Origin: Oreocharis arfaki | Taxonomy: Eukaryota > Chordata > Aves > Passeriformes > Paramythiidae | NCBI GenBank assembly: GCA_013398015.1 | Contig: VZRR01012752.1 | Coordinates: 1,197,680-1,261,679 of the forward strand | Reading direction: 5' to 3' | DNA length: 64,000 bases | Part shown: piece after piece, positions 50,535-64,000 of the stretch | How the letters are laid out: each line of letters begins with the position of its first letter | How positions within the stretch are numbered: position 1 is the first letter of the stretch | Position numbers and translations under genes: made by a program | The notes under the pieces: model-generated | The model's database searches: none | The model's input: only the letters and a program-made list of their open reading frames with translations | What the model was told of the DNA's origin: nothing

Positions 50535-53500
50535 GGGGAAAAAAGTGAGGGGGATGTGTAATTTTAAATATTGTGCTCTGTTGATGTTTCCAAGAAAGCA
50601 CATCTTAGATCTGTCTTTGGACATTTCATGTGTCAAAAGCCTGGGAGATATAAGTTATCACTGCTGCCAGCACAGAAAAAGCAAGGCACCAGGTGGTACA
50701 CAGTTAGGTTTATTGAAGGACAGATCACATCTTTCCCTGAAAAAGTACAAAGACAAACCACCTGCCCTTTTAAACAGTAATTTCATATCAGCATTTTAGT
50801 TTCCACTTTATACTGATCTCCATAAGCATTAAGGCATAACCTTTGTCAGATGTCCATGTTTACCTACCACAATTTCATTATTAATATAATTTTATTTAAT
50901 ATGGAGCATTTGATGTACGAGTACAACTGGGACAAGTCCCTATGGCTAATATTCATTTTAGCTATATGGCTATTGTGTTGCTGAGGGCTATCTGCAGCTG
51001 CATCAAAGACAGTATGAATACGCAGAACAGTGCTGAGTCCACAGAGCCATGAGAGCATGAGCTGGCTTTTATTCTCTTCTCTTGCATCAGCAGCATTTCC
51101 AAACCATGTTTTAATGAGCGCCAGCATGAGAAAAACAATCGATTGGATAGTCAGCAAGCCCTCCAGCTATATCCTGATTAGGCAGAAGTGGTAGGTGAAG
51201 AGCCATATTTTTACTCATATCCTGGGAAAATGTAAAAAAACCAGTGTCATATGAGTTCTGCCCTACCAGTTCTACAGTGTTTCATAAAAATCATACTATT
51301 GCATCTTCTCATGCACTTATCTGCCTTTCCCATTCCTGAGGCAGCAGCATCCATACCTGTATTGCTCAATAGATACTTACCTATATTTCCCTTACTTAGG
51401 TGCTATCATAGACAAAAGCCTTACTAAAAAATAAAATAAAAAATACACATTAAAATTACATATTAAAACCAAATACCTACACAAACTTAAACTTTCTTTT
51501 TACAGTTTTCTTAAATGTACTTCCCCTCCAATTCTGGAAGGGCATCGCTAACAGCTCACTCTTTCAACGCTATATCTATCATAGCTCTACTTCTCATCTT
51601 GTCACTAACAATAGTCAACAGTCCAACTATAACCACCAAAGGTTGAAGATTAAAGTAGAAAAGACATTTGACTCTTCTGTCTTCCCAGCCCCAGTGGTGG
51701 CTGAGTTGGGTTTTCTTTCTTTTGGGCACCATAGAAATATTTTCATGTTCATACTCTTACCTAACATATTGTTTTCCTATACCATATACATTTTAACACC
51801 CGCTAATTGTTCAGCAAAAAATCTCAGAATATCTTCAGAAAGCTATGTTGAAATAGGTTTACCTTTACAGGTAAAAAAAAAAGGCACAGAAGAGCAGAGG
51901 GCAACATTCTCAGCTTCAGGACTTCCATTTATCAACCACCCACACAGAAAGCTTGGTTTCCAGAGGAAAAGAGCTGAGCCCCTTGATTCCCATTTGTCAC
52001 AATTACCATGAAAAACTGAAGAGGCTTAACCTGACGTAGTAGGAACAGAATTGAATCCAGGAGCTCCTGAGCACATAAACCATCAACAGCAGGTGTCTCT
52101 GACCCACAGCTTTCGTGCAGAGATGCCCCAGGCCAAAACAGTGCTGTACAACAGACTGGAAACAGTCTTTTCAACCTCCTCTACCAGGATTCAGGAGGAG
52201 CCTGAATTCAGGAGGTTTTTTTTTCTTGGTAGGGCTGGCATCAAGCCCAAAAGACTTAGAAGGTTTTACTTCATTTCCGGTTTTGGTTTGGTTTTTGGTT
52301 TTTTTTTCTTCCCCTTCTCCTTCTTTCCTCCCCCTCCCCCACTGCTTTGTTCTTCTCCTGGTTGTGTAAGCAGTATTGAACGCTCTAACTCACATGAGTA
52401 AAGGCTTCTGGAGAAGGGAAGATTACACAGATTATTTAATGAGAGTCAGACTCATCCTCCCCATATTCAGCCCTTCTAGCTTCACAATCCTTCATTCTTG
52501 GCAAGCTCCAAACAACAACCTATCCCTGCACCTCATCTATTGCATGCACTAGTTATCTTTGTTCTTGACCAGACCCCTTCTCTGACCAGATGTCACCAGT
52601 CCCAGATGCCTGCTCAGTCACTCTGTTCCCTGTTTCTGTTTTTCACAAAAGAAGGGAGGCAAACTTAGATCGTTCAAACCCCAAACCAGAAAAATCTGTG
52701 TTACAAATACACAAGTTTTTCTGCTATGTGACACTTTAACAGGCTTTTTTGTTCCTCTTACTAGACATCAACTGACATGGCTGTAAGGGATTATTATTGC
52801 CTTCACTTTTGCAGGCAGAGAAACTAAGAAAATGATGCTTCACATCATTCCTTCAAGCAGGCCTAGGAGTTCTGACACTCCCACCTACTTCAATGGGAAT
52901 ATAGATTAGCTCAACACTGAGTGCCTTTGAAAACTCTACCCCACATTTCTGCCTTGAAGCAGCTCAAAACCTAACTCCCAGGCTCCTTTTAGTCAGTAAA
53001 CACTGCATCTGTTTCTAGGAAGTTATAAACACAGCATTTTGCAAAACAATTGTGCAAAATCTCTGGAAAAATAAAAAAAAACCCATATAAAAATGCATAA
53101 AGCTAGCACACTTAGGTAATACCAATGTGGACTTTAACATTTCCCATAAAATACATAAAAGGGCAAAAGATTATAAACACTGCAGCTGCTGATCTGCTCA
53201 ACACATCTAATACAATATTCAGGCTTTTCCAGAAATGGAAATCAATTATGCCTAGAATTATTAATGCAGAGGCAATATGTAAATATGCAGAACTGCCAGC
53301 CCTGGAATGAATAGAATATAGGCTTCTCATTGGCTTACTGCTGAGACATTTTCACAGCAGTGGTTCCTATGGAAGTTTGAGTAAATGTGTTTACATAGTA
53401 ATTTCAAAATGCAAAAACTATTTTAAGTTGCTGCCATAATCAAGATCAATGGTACAATGTTTAGCGAAGTGTTAGATGACCAGAAAATTGCAGTATGTGT

Positions 53501-53886
53501 CCCCCTTCTATGTTAGCAGTGGAGCCTGGCACTACTCAGAAAATCCAAAACCTTCACTGAGGTTCCAGACAGCCACATCTCTGCTCTTGGTACCTTATAA
53601 CACTTCAATTCCTGCAATACTAATGAGCTTTTCCCTAAATAACATCAAAGAAACATTGCCATGGTTTACAACAACCCATTGCTATACTAGCAGTGCAATC
53701 AGTTAAAATAAATTAGAGATGAATGACTTAGTTAATCATCTTCTTACTGCACTTCAAAATGAGAACAAGCTGCTCAGTGAACCTTGGACAAGAATTACTT
53801 GACTAATTCTGACAGTTTTTAAGTGCCTAAATAATTCAGGAGCGTAAGTCTCTAAAATTGCAGAAGTTACAGGCTTCTTGGTCATT
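50535..53886. other. Non-coding stretch, no firm feature
   Basis: No gene could be supported. T- and C-rich tracts lie at about 52280-52345. The segment at about 53100-53330 is AT-rich, non-repetitive and contains ATGTAAAT and ATTAATGC, as in some conserved enhancers, but this cannot be judged from one genome. Confidence 0.4.
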
Positions 53887-53890
53887 CAGG
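53887..53890. repeat. Target-site duplication, left copy (CAGG)
   Basis: This 4-bp direct repeat, identical to 54317-54320, abuts the first base of the LTR. Confidence 0.75.
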
Positions 53891-54316
53891 TGATGCCTGA
53901 GATGGCCACCTATAAACAGAGACTATACAAGACTAAGGGAATAAAGGTAGGTATTTATTTGAAGGGCCTTCAAAGGTACGCCCTGGGGTGTCCAGAGGCT
54001 ACTCCCAAGATGGACCCTGAGTCAAGAGTTCTTCACACTTTTATTAGTTTGGTTCATTCGCATATCAGGGTTAATTCTCCAATTAAAACTTCAGTTAATG
54101 GTGTAATTTCCCCAGGTTTACCACCCTTCTTAGGATGTTAGTTTACACATTTGGGGCCTAGGACAATCTGGGTGACCTTGGAGAGCAAGCTTAGAGGGGC
54201 TTGTTATGTCTAATTAGCATGAGAGAACAGTAGTTAACAGGCTACAGGAAACTTCAGAGTTACACACTGGGTAATACAGGATTTGAAACATATAAAAGTT
54301 ATAACCTAAGGCATCA
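53891..54316 (-). mobile_element. Solo LTR of an endogenous retrovirus (minus strand)
   Basis: The 426-bp element has perfect 8-bp terminal inverted repeats, TGATGCCT at 53891-53898 and AGGCATCA at 54309-54316, and is flanked by CAGG on both sides. Read on the minus strand it shows the LTR order: a TATA-like AATAAAAG around 54045, then a polyadenylation signal AATAAATA near 53960, then a short end with CTCAGGCATCA. No internal retroviral sequence is adjacent. A 4-bp duplication is typical of gamma/epsilon-type (class I) endogenous retroviruses and differs from the 5-bp duplications of the other two LTRs here, so it came from a different lineage. Confidence 0.88.
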
Positions 54317-54320
54317 CAGG
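54317..54320. repeat. Target-site duplication, right copy (CAGG)
   Basis: Right partner of 53887-53890. Together with the terminal inverted repeats it fixes the element borders to the base. Confidence 0.75.
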
Positions 54321-55649
54321 CATTTCTGAAAACATTCTCCAGGTCCTGGGTCAGTCAACTGAAACATGTCACACCCAACATCAAGTTCAGTTTTAGCCCA
54401 TGATTGTTTCTAATAAAGTTACAGGACGCCATGGATTGAGTTAGTTTCATTTAATCTTCTAGGTTACAAACGCCAAAGCTACCAAATAACTCTTCTGTTC
54501 ATCGTGGGAGCAGATGGCACAAAGGATCAAATGGGAATGAAAAAAGTTATGAAAACTGCTGTGGTGACATTTTTGTCATCAATTATGGCAGAAATGGCTG
54601 TGAGAGAACTGAGGCCACAGGTGACAGACCAAACATTGAAGCTCTGTGAGGCATCTCAAAATTAACAGAGCATGTTGTCACACAGATGACCAAGAACAAG
54701 CTCAAACCAGGCAAAGGCTGTGTGCACAGGTACATACAAAGAACAAAAACCCCTCTACACACCACATCTACACAAACGGTAGAGAATTTTACCATTAAAT
54801 TTCCTACCTCCCACTTTAAACTTCTGAGGACCAAGCCACCTAATTGGACAGGGCACCAGATTGCAAGTCAAATAGAGTTGACTGAAGATACTGTCTTCTG
54901 CTTTCAGAACAGTCTGCTTTATCCTTACTTATTTATTTTTTAATTCTCCTGGCTTTGATAAGCATTGATGAAACCAAAATCTTATTGACATATATGATTC
55001 ACAGTTCTGAGACCTATACACTTCTGGCATGTACGGCAGCAAAGCACCGTTCCTGCGAGTCTGAGCTACAGCAACAACCTGGGCTCTGCAGAGTATCTCC
55101 CAAGCTGTACTATGCATCCTAAGGTTCAACACTGAAGATTTGTTACTGTTGATTATTAACTGCCTGGACGTCTTCTCAGTGACCACAGCTCCTAATTTTG
55201 TCTGGGTTTTAGAAATAGATGACCAAAATGGTCAGCATTTTCTCAGCCTTGGAGATCACGTGTTCAGGTCAGGCACAACTCCTCACCGTTTTTCCTCAAT
55301 ATGTCTGTGTATATTTATGCACGCATAGATATACACAAAAAACCCAAAGTTACATAGAACATACTAAAAGGCAAACACTCTTTTGCCCAGTAGTTCAGGA
55401 GGCTACTCCACACTTTTTACAGAATGTTGCTCTTGTCATCCTTCACTGTCATTTAATGTAATTTTAATTAGCGTTTAGCTGTTCAGCTGTTGAACACAGG
55501 GCAAAAACGGCCCCTCCACACTGAAGTTTGCCTAGTCCATCTGTGCGTCCTGTGGGATGACAGGAAAATCCAGGTTACACCTCTCTTCTGGAAGCCCCCA
55601 GCCCAGAGCAGAGCTAAACTCACAGCCATGGTAGGTATTCCAGGCTTGT
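54321..55649. other. Non-coding stretch, no feature recognised
   Basis: Open frames are short and overlap in opposite directions (54583-54834 minus, 54686-54943 plus). No repeat family or exon signature was recognised. Confidence 0.4.
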
Positions 55650-55890
55650 TCCAGTGACTCCTAGACACCTCCAAGGGAGGGGATTCCACCATATCGCTGG
55701 GCAATCTGCATCAGTGCTTAAGACCAGTCTCATAATGAAGTATTTTTCCTCTAGTGTAGACAGAGAGGTTTCCTTGCTGCTGCTGCAGATGCTGCGTCCC
55801 AGCCTCAGCTCTGTGCCCATACTTGCTAGACCTTCTCTTAAACAGTTGAAAACAATTTTCCTCAGCCATCTTTTCCCAGGCTAAACAAAC
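55650..55890 (-). mobile_element. Old, diverged CR1 LINE fragment
   Basis: Reverse-oriented and degraded, but the CR1 order is visible: CACCTCCAAGGGAGGGGATT, CTGGGCAATCTGCATCAGTG, AAGTATTTTTCCTC and, at the right, ATCTTTTCCCAGGCTAAACA. The 3' tail itself is missing or too diverged to see. Non-coding. Confidence 0.7.
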
Positions 55891-58800
55891 ACTGCTTCCT
55901 CAGTCGTGGGCAAAACAGACCTGAGTTGGGGAAAATTAACTTAATTTATTGCTAATTAAAATAAATATTTAACTACTGATTTGATTAGCAGGAAAGAAGG
56001 AGGCAAACTTTGAAGCAGCTGTCCTTCCCTTGTTCCCAAAGCCTGGCTTCCCTCCAGACTGCAGTGCACAGGGATGCAGTCAGTCTCTAATTGGCTTGTC
56101 TTTGACACTGCACCTCCCTCACCCTTCCCTCTGCTCTGGTGTAGGACCCTTTCCCAGTGCTGCAGAGGAATCCCGTGCCTCCAGCCTCAGTGTTCCCTCA
56201 GGTTTTCTCCTGCCAGGTATTTTCCTCCTTTCTCAAATACACTTTCCCTGAGGAGCAATATGTTGGCTGCAGGGCTCAGCTGTGCCCTGCGGTGGGTGGG
56301 AGGCAACTGGAACCATCTGTGTCTTGCACGGGGCAGCTCCCCACTGCCAGCACCTCACCACAGACACCCAGCAGAGCCATGTAATTAGATGATCCCTAAC
56401 TCAATCCTCTTCCACTGCAGATGGAAGGCATCAGCATGATGCTGCCAGGAGAGATTAAGGGAAAGACACCACTGCATGCCTCAGGCCTTGTTGTGTCGTT
56501 CACTGCTAAGTTGCCTGCTCTATTAGCAGTTTTACCTACAAAAACTGTTTACCCTCCTTTACCTTCATTATCTGCTTCTAGTACACTTTGAAAAAAAAAA
56601 AGTTAAAGAAGTCTAAGCCCTGTGCAACCATCCAAGCACCACTGAGGTGAGCATTACTAAAAACAAAATAGGGATCAAAATCCATGCTATTACCTCTGAA
56701 ATTTAAAGAAATACTGGAAGAGCTTGAAGTCCTTTAGTGATATTGATTTCAGATAAAAACCAGAAGGTGATATTTAATACTAGCATAATAATTACAGTTA
56801 GTATACATTAGCAGTGCTTCTCAGTGTAGAAGACATCTGGCCCAATCCTGTCTAACTGATGGCTTGGGTAGCTTGCCAGGAGGCAGAGAGATTGTCTCTG
56901 ATTTGTACACACTGGGAAAAAAAAATGGTGAATCAGCTTTCATTACAAGCAGGCTTCAGCTAAAGCCATATCTTCAGCTGCGTGAAGCTGCCAGCAGTTG
57001 CTCTCAGGACTCATTAGGAAATTACTTTCCCAGTAAAAGAATGTGGACCTTGCAGACCCGCAGCTTCCACCTACTGCCTTCATGAGACCATGATGAGAGC
57101 TGCATCCCATCCCCCAATGCCTGTGTTTTTAGAGGATGTTCAGTAACTGGACAGGACTGCTGCAAACACACAAGAGCTAGAAATAACTTATTACCATAAA
57201 TAAACAAACAAACAAACTCAAGCATAGAAAACTCAGTCCATTTTGTTTACAAGAGGAAAGACCATGAGGTAACTAATTGTTGTGGTTAAATTCTCACATG
57301 AGAAGAAAATGCAGTTAGTGAAGGGCTCTTTAGCGTAGCTGGTAAAAGGAAAACTAAAGGGCTTCAAATTAGTCAGATATATGCAAGTTAAAAATAGAAG
57401 GGTTCTAGTACCAAAAGGGATTTAGCAGCACCCAAACATGGTTAAAGGCATTAGAAAGTCTGATAATTGCTTTTGACCTTAAAAATCAATGCACCCATAC
57501 AGACAACATCAGCTAAGGCCTCCGTACACTTCGATTCACTATTGAGCAAAAAAACCCCATCACTTTTTGTTGCCAAAGCCTGAACTGCAGCAAGCCTTCT
57601 AATTAACCATCGCCCACAACCATCCTAACACACCACTTATTTCAAATTATACACATAGGTTTCTTCTACAGCTGAAGTACAATTCAAGACTGTTCACACA
57701 CAGTAACTGAAAAGGTTCGCTGGTGAAACAAATGAAAAGCAGTCTGCTCAGCAAGATCCTGCAAACCATTCATTAAAGACAGAACAAATACAAATGAGAC
57801 AATGAATTAAGGAAAAGAGGAGTCATGTTCTCTGAACAAGAAGCCATGATCCTGTTCAGCCCCTGCACAATGGGATCAGCCCCAGTAACACTACCCACTC
57901 ATTTCAGTCCAAGTGTTTACTGATGAGCAATGGAGGCTTCATATGTTTCCTTGGCTTTCTACAGAGGCATTAGGACTTTCCTTAGGAAAAAAAAAAAATA
58001 GGAGCCAAGTTCTTTATCAAAAAACGGAGGGGTCTAGGCAGAAATTGTCATAATCATCCCTGGATGTGGAGTATAGCAAAAATATTCGTAAAATATGTTT
58101 CTATCCTAAACTCTGATCATGAAATACAGGCCCCATTTGATGACTCCGTGAGATTCCGTGAAGACTTCACTAGTTGAAAATAGTAGCAGTCAATAAGGTT
58201 AGAAAACAAAAATCTAGTGACAGCCTTTAATCCTCTACCCATTAATAGATCAAGGGCAGATGGATTCATTACATTCAATACTGTAATGAGCTTTTCCCTT
58301 TTTTAGCTTTAATGTTACATTGAATCTTACACCATTACACTTAATGTCACTCTTGAATTTTTTAGAAACTTTAAGATCAGTTACCACACAGAAATTCCCA
58401 GAATCTCCTTGAGCATCCTTAGAATGATCACTTCCGTCACACCATACAAGGAAATGTTCTATTATTTTTTCACACACTTACCAACGAACTTGGTGGAGGC
58501 TTTTCTCATCCCAAAGCATCCAGAAATTTCTCCAGATGAAGAGCAAATTTTGATTAAGATATTGTGCTAGAGACAATTCAGTGCAGTATTGATATAATAT
58601 TGACAGTGTAGTTTTTATGATACTTTGATTAATGAATTTAAGTTTGGTGGGTATTGGGTTTTCTATATCTTTTTTGTGTTTGTTTGTTTAGCTTTAAAAA
58701 AAAATTGCTTCTGTCTTTACAATACAGCTATGAAAGGTTCTGGAGGTTTCATCTGACAATACAAGAAAGGATTTTTCCCCAGTTAAGTGCAGTCAGCATT

Positions 58801-61800
58801 TGCTTTAACACAAGTGGGAGTTACAGAGATCAGCAGTTCTCATATAGCAACCTCTGGCCCAGAGAACGATATTCAACAGCAGAACCCACTCATACATCGC
58901 TTACTTGCTGCCCAGCTCAGTGATCTGGGAACATGAGCAGTGTTTATGCTGTGAGGGCCATGGTGGAATAAAGTCCGTGCACTAAAACAAGAAGCCATTT
59001 ACAGAAAGTATAGCTTTGTGAGGCAAAATCTGGGGAACTGCAGCAGAGCTTTCTGCACTGATTACCTGCAGAAAAAAAAAGGGCCCTCAGAGCCTGTTTA
59101 CTCCCTGTTGGGCTTGTCTTTTCACCAGGTGATATACGACAAGTAGCTAAGTAAAGATTAAGAGGCAACTTCATGTTTAAGACTAGATGGAGGGAGACAC
59201 TTTTCAAACTGGGTGTGCTCCATTCAACACTAGCGTGTCAGTCCTGCCCCAAGGGATATTTATTACTTGCTGGCTCTGGGCCAAGAGCCCTGCACAGTGT
59301 TTTCCGGCTGGCAAAGGAGCCTCTGCAGGGCCACATCATCCTTCTACTTAATTTGAAAGTCGTGAGCAGTCAACAAATGACAAGAAAGGAGAGAGAGGAA
59401 CAAGTACAATGTCCAACTAGCAGATGCACAAGCATATGCGGAAAATTGCATTTGTTCACGGGTGCTCAAGTGCCTACGGAAGACATTGCCTGTATGATGT
59501 GAGCGCACCCTGCTCTCCCTGGTACCTCTTCTAGTCAGAGACAACTCCACCTCCTGAAGGCTGCTACTGTTAGCCAGAATAAAACATTTGTTTTCCTTTA
59601 GCCAACATCCATGGAGTGCCTCAGGCAGCCCATACCTCTGTGCCCATGACATGTAGTTCAGGAACTGTCTTAAAATGAACCTGTATAAATATCTGCAAAA
59701 GCTCAAAAAGCATAAGGAACACAGGCTCAGTCACAGCTCAGCCACATAACTGCCCAAGGAGAAAACGTTTCCCTTTGACTCAAAAAGCTTCACTGACAAG
59801 TTTTTTTATTGAACTGTTACACAGTGCTGCAGCACTCAGATGACTACCCTGGATAGAAGTTTTCCACTGACTCTGACAGTGCAACTTCTTCCTCCTGTTT
59901 AAAGATGAGAGCAAATAAATTCTAGAAATAGCTGTAGAAAAAGAAAAGTACAAACTTGAACGGGTGAGCAGCTTATGAAAGTAAAATTCAATTCAAGTTG
60001 GGACAGGAAAAGGACAACATGAATAAGATAAAAAAATTGTACTTAAATACCATGAACTGGGCAACAATTGTCATATATAAACACTCTCCATATAGCTAGA
60101 TTACCTTGAAACAAAAATCAGCACTCAAGTTTTCAATGAGCAAGAAAAACACATTCTATCTTAAAAATTATAACTGATTTTTTCCCCTCTTTCCTGCACA
60201 AACCATACAAGACCTGTAATACTAGAAGCGCTTCATCTGCCCAACCTGCAAAATAAGGAGATTCTCCTACATCAGACTAGCTTCAACAGATTATTTATGT
60301 CATGAACATTAGCAGAGCACTTTCCATCATATTTTTATCCTCTCTGAATCAAGCTTTAAGTCAACATCAGTTAGCCTGATTTTTATAGCCAGGTGAAAAA
60401 AAAAAAATCTTACAGGAAATGTTTGATAAACTAGTGCAAAGAGTCAACTTCACAGTACAAGATTAAAGATGTTCTGAAAAGAAAATTTATTTTTTTAAGT
60501 ATCTTTGGATCACCAGATGTGAGAGCTAGGCAGCACAGCTGACAACCTTACATTGCAACTTTGCTAAATCCTGGTTACATTTCATGAAAAATTAATTGAA
60601 CAAAACAGTGATGTTGCAGTGATCGCACATGTTGCTGGTCTACCCAAAAACATGTAAAAAGGAATCCAAGACCAAACACCTTCCTGGGCTCTGACCCTTT
60701 CGGGGAACGCTGAGGTTGGCTTTCCCCTCAAGCCCCGGACCAAGGATGCTGGTGCCCTCTTCTGGTCCTGTCCTTCGGAGACCATCGGGATCCAACATCT
60801 TTCTGGTTTAACAAAACAAAAAGCTCAAGGTCTTTTCCTGCGCGGCTGAACCCAACTGTGCCTCTTCAGTAAACAGAGGTGACAGTAATTCACGGCACTG
60901 GGACAGGTGTGCTGTTTGAAAGCATGCGCCGTGCAAATGTGCTTCGGAGCGAACCTGCTTCTGCCACCTCTATCTCTCTCACTCCATTGTCACATGGAGG
61001 AGCAGCACTGCTGTTGCTGCTCATCTGTACTCTGTTTTGCCATCCATTTCGTTAATTCTCAGGTATTTCTATCCTCTTTATGAGGGGAAAAAAATAACCA
61101 AATGTATCATTCTGTTTTGAGATACATGTCACTTCGGTGTCTGCCTAAACAGGGATAGAGTTTACATTATTCTACTGTAAGCAGCTCACGTCATCTGTTG
61201 AATGCTGTGGGATCTAGCGCCCTCTCTTACTTTTTCAAGTTATTTACACATCAAAACACAAACAACAGTAAACAAGCAGAAAAGGCAGCTTGGCTGCAGA
61301 TGGTGGAGGGAGGAGACTATTTCTTGCCAGAACTCAATGCTTCATCATGAGCCTGTTCTTTCAGCACTTGGCTCCAGTGAGGCTCCTCTGTGTCCAAATA
61401 AAGACAATCCGAAAAACAAGGACTGAGGACTCCCTTATGGCTTAACTAGGTATTTACTGATATTAATGGCAGGGACACTTGGTCATTCTAGACACATTGC
61501 TAAGACAAAAGAGGGGCAGACTGCAAGCATGAGCTCTGAGCACAGACACCTGCACAGCCTGTTAGCTCACACTGAGTATTTTGTCCTGCTCCAAAAGCTC
61601 TCTCCAAGACAAATCTACTTAAAAAACTAGCCAGCCCTAAGCATTATGGAAACAAGCCAAATGGAGACAGACATTTGGCCAGGAACCAGTCCTAGCTCAG
61701 ACCACAATTATTTTTCAGTACCAGCACAGCATAACTAGGCAAGCACTGTACAAAACTCCAAGACAGAGCCATAATTTTGGCATCTTCAGGAGGATTAGGG

Positions 61801-64000
61801 CCAGGACTGCCCAGTCTTTCTCAGCCCAGACACAAGTTAATTTGGTGCAGGTAGACATGTACTTTAAGATTAACTGTATCATGTGGTCAGTATCCTTCTG
61901 TAGGCTGTCCTGTAAGTTTTTCTGTGCTAATTCTCTTCAATGTTTGCAGGGCTGCCACCAACAGTGACAAACCACGAGTGCACAGAAGAGCTGTGACTGG
62001 CTATATTAGGTACTTACCACATAGGCTGCCTAAGCCACTGCTTCTCAACATCTCTGCAGCATACATCCTCCATAAACTTGTTGTCAGGGATGTTTATCAT
62101 GGGCACCTCATCACGCAAAGCTTTGTCTTTTTTGCTATTAAGTAAATGAAATATAAGCAAGCATTCAAGAGAAAGTCAGAGCTTACCATACAAGAGAACT
62201 ATGAAACAAATAACAGCTAAAAGTAAGTATTCAGTGCATCTCTTGTCTTACGAAATGGGAAAATACATCCAACTACTATAAACACTAGAGGACCCAACAA
62301 ACTTCGTAAGACTCAGCTTGACAGGGCTCTAGAACATCTGAGTAGCAGGGGACGGGTCTGTACCACCTTCAGTTCACATCTGCCTAGCACAGTCTGCACA
62401 GCTCTTCAGTACAGGAAGATGATCTTGCTCTGGGGAAGCAGGTGCTGAGGAAAATTGTAAGATAAAAAGCTTAATCCCAGGAAGCAATCACTGATGTTGC
62501 TGGCTTGTTTCTCATGCTTAAGAGCAGCTCCACAAGCTGCTTCAAGGTCGCTGGCTAAAATAAGTACCCACCTCAGCGATCAGAGCCAATCTGAGTAATT
62601 TGCAGAACTGACAACAAGCAGGTATGCACGCAGACTAATCACACAGCCAGATTTCCCAGCAAGGCGGACAACCTTCTGTTGCTTAACTGTTCTGAACACA
62701 GTTAAACTCTCTAACTACCTAATTACCTCTCAGACATCCTTAAGCCACCCCAGAGAAGAGGAAAACAAAGGCAGACCATAGCTTTTAAACCAGTACCTTC
62801 CTATAAAGTATCAGGTTGTGCTTTATCCTTTTAATCTTAAGGGAACAATGGCTCCACATCTCCAGCTGTAAGAACAGTTTTCTCAGGACACCAGAGACAG
62901 CTACAATATTGTTGGAAATTATTGGTTAAAAACCTTAACTACAACACAGAAAAACCAGGATCCCACAGCCAAATCTCTTGAAAGTCACAGCATGATAATA
63001 CGGAAATTGCTAGAATAAGATTAGGGATGTTTGTGCTTGTTCCAATACCAGCGTTAAAGACCTCTTGAGTTGAACATCATGGGTCAAAGATAAAATTCTC
63101 AACACCTTTCAGTTCCAACCTACTCTACTAGGAGTATGGAGTGATCCCTCAAAGCTCCTTGGATGCGCTCAGCCTGCTGTTTCACCAGGAGGTTTTGCCC
63201 CAGTACACTTCAACTGTGGGAAGATACTGTGACCTGCACAGAAGTCAACATTCAGCCTTCGAAACACACACCCAGACATTCAACAGACTGATCCTCAGAG
63301 CAGAGCTAACTGAGCATGATCAGCCTTGACATTTCCAAAACTGCCACAGCTGAAATATTTCCTGAACAAAAAAGCCCCAAACAAACAAAAAAAAGGGTTT
63401 TATTTGTGGCCATGGTCTACAAGCCACTAAGGACAATGGTCAAGAATTGAGACTGCCTCATTTTAGGCTTTAATGCTGATTACCAAAGGATAAATGATTC
63501 TTTCTCAGGATATGTCTGTCTTCAAAAGGTCTGGTTCTGTTTCAAACATCACACAAGGCTGTGAGCTTTATACCTCTTAGTTTTTCCATATAGCATACGC
63601 ACTACATCAATGAAAATTTAAAGCTTCCTTCTGGGTTGCTCTCGTCTCCCTCTTTATACATTCATTTTCCTGTACACCTGATTTTCAGTACAACTTTTAG
63701 TACTCCTAAGCATTTTTGCATCTGCATTCAAGCACTTCATCTTACTAAAAAAGCATTATTTCACATTCATTACCACTTTATGCCCAACTGCAGCATCTTT
63801 TATCCCTTGATCTCAGATACCATCGGCAGAGAACAATCCACAAGGGGTAGGCCAGAGTTAAGCGTGGTGATTCACACTGAAGGAGAGAGAACATTCAGTT
63901 TTCACATTGGAAGAGTCAAGGCTCACTCCTGTAATAGCAATAAGTCTTTTTCCCTTGCTCTGAATAAGAAAAAACCAACAAAAGGAAGTGAGAATACAGC
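55891..64000. other. Long non-coding stretch, no firm feature
   Basis: Nothing could be assigned over the last 8 kb except short simple repeats such as (AAAC)n at about 57201-57217 and A-runs. Frames such as 58250-58477 (minus), 59173-59502 (plus) and 59344-59706 (minus) have no recognised domain and partly overlap one another. No CR1 or LTR ends were seen here. Confidence 0.4.

Noticed and set aside
1..64000. CRISPR arrays, operons, rRNA or tRNA genes, DNA-transposon ends
   Set aside because: None seen by eye. The tandem array at 2252 has no spacers, and the repeat content is that of a bird nuclear genome. A covariance-model scan would be needed to exclude small RNA genes fully.

Overview
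This window looks like ordinary, gene-poor, AT-rich nuclear DNA from a bird, most likely a songbird or close relative. Evidence: at least seven fragments of the bird-typical CR1 LINE, most ending in the CR1 3' tail (AT-rich GAATCATAGAAT-like motif on the reverse strand), and three solitary LTRs of endogenous retroviruses, one of which (9928-10594) resembles from memory a common avian ERVL-type LTR. There are no operons, no bacterial features and no long intact coding region. Nearly all open frames here are short chance frames or lie inside repeats. The window holds one ambiguous base (N at 18920).

Layout. 1-2251: non-coding, with a CR1 tail at 153-274. 2252-2910: a very long, almost perfect CTATAT hexanucleotide array of about 110 copies. 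2911-9927: non-coding, with a TTTG microsatellite and a possible regulatory element near 6800-6990. 9928-10594: solo LTR with a perfect 5-bp duplication (CCTTG). 11196-11672 (minus): the best coding-exon candidate, 158 codons opening right after a good splice acceptor. 14851-15845: a second, ~1-kb solo LTR with a perfect 5-bp duplication (CCTAC). 16-19 kb: two weaker minus-strand exon-like frames. 21572-22570: the longest CR1 copy (minus), 5'-truncated within the reverse transcriptase. 22571-33690: non-coding with simple repeats and a G-rich purine tract at 31774-31827. 33691-34060: CR1 (minus). 34061-42970: non-coding, with hairpin, GC-rich and homeodomain/octamer-like signals. 42971-43318: CR1 (minus). 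43319-50122: nothing firm. 50125-50535: two small CR1 pieces in opposite orientation. 53891-54316: third solo LTR (minus), with 8-bp terminal inverted repeats and a 4-bp duplication (CAGG). 55650-55890: an old CR1 copy. The rest is unannotated non-coding DNA.

No system of cooperating genes can be supported. The most interesting leads are the long homogeneous hexamer array, the three solo LTRs with recoverable target-site duplications, and a set of minus-strand exon-like frames between 11.2 and 18.5 kb. Their order and residue patterns weakly recall a class II cytokine receptor (possibly interferon-gamma-receptor-like, possibly decayed). That last idea is a hypothesis needing a homology search and RNA evidence, not an annotation.
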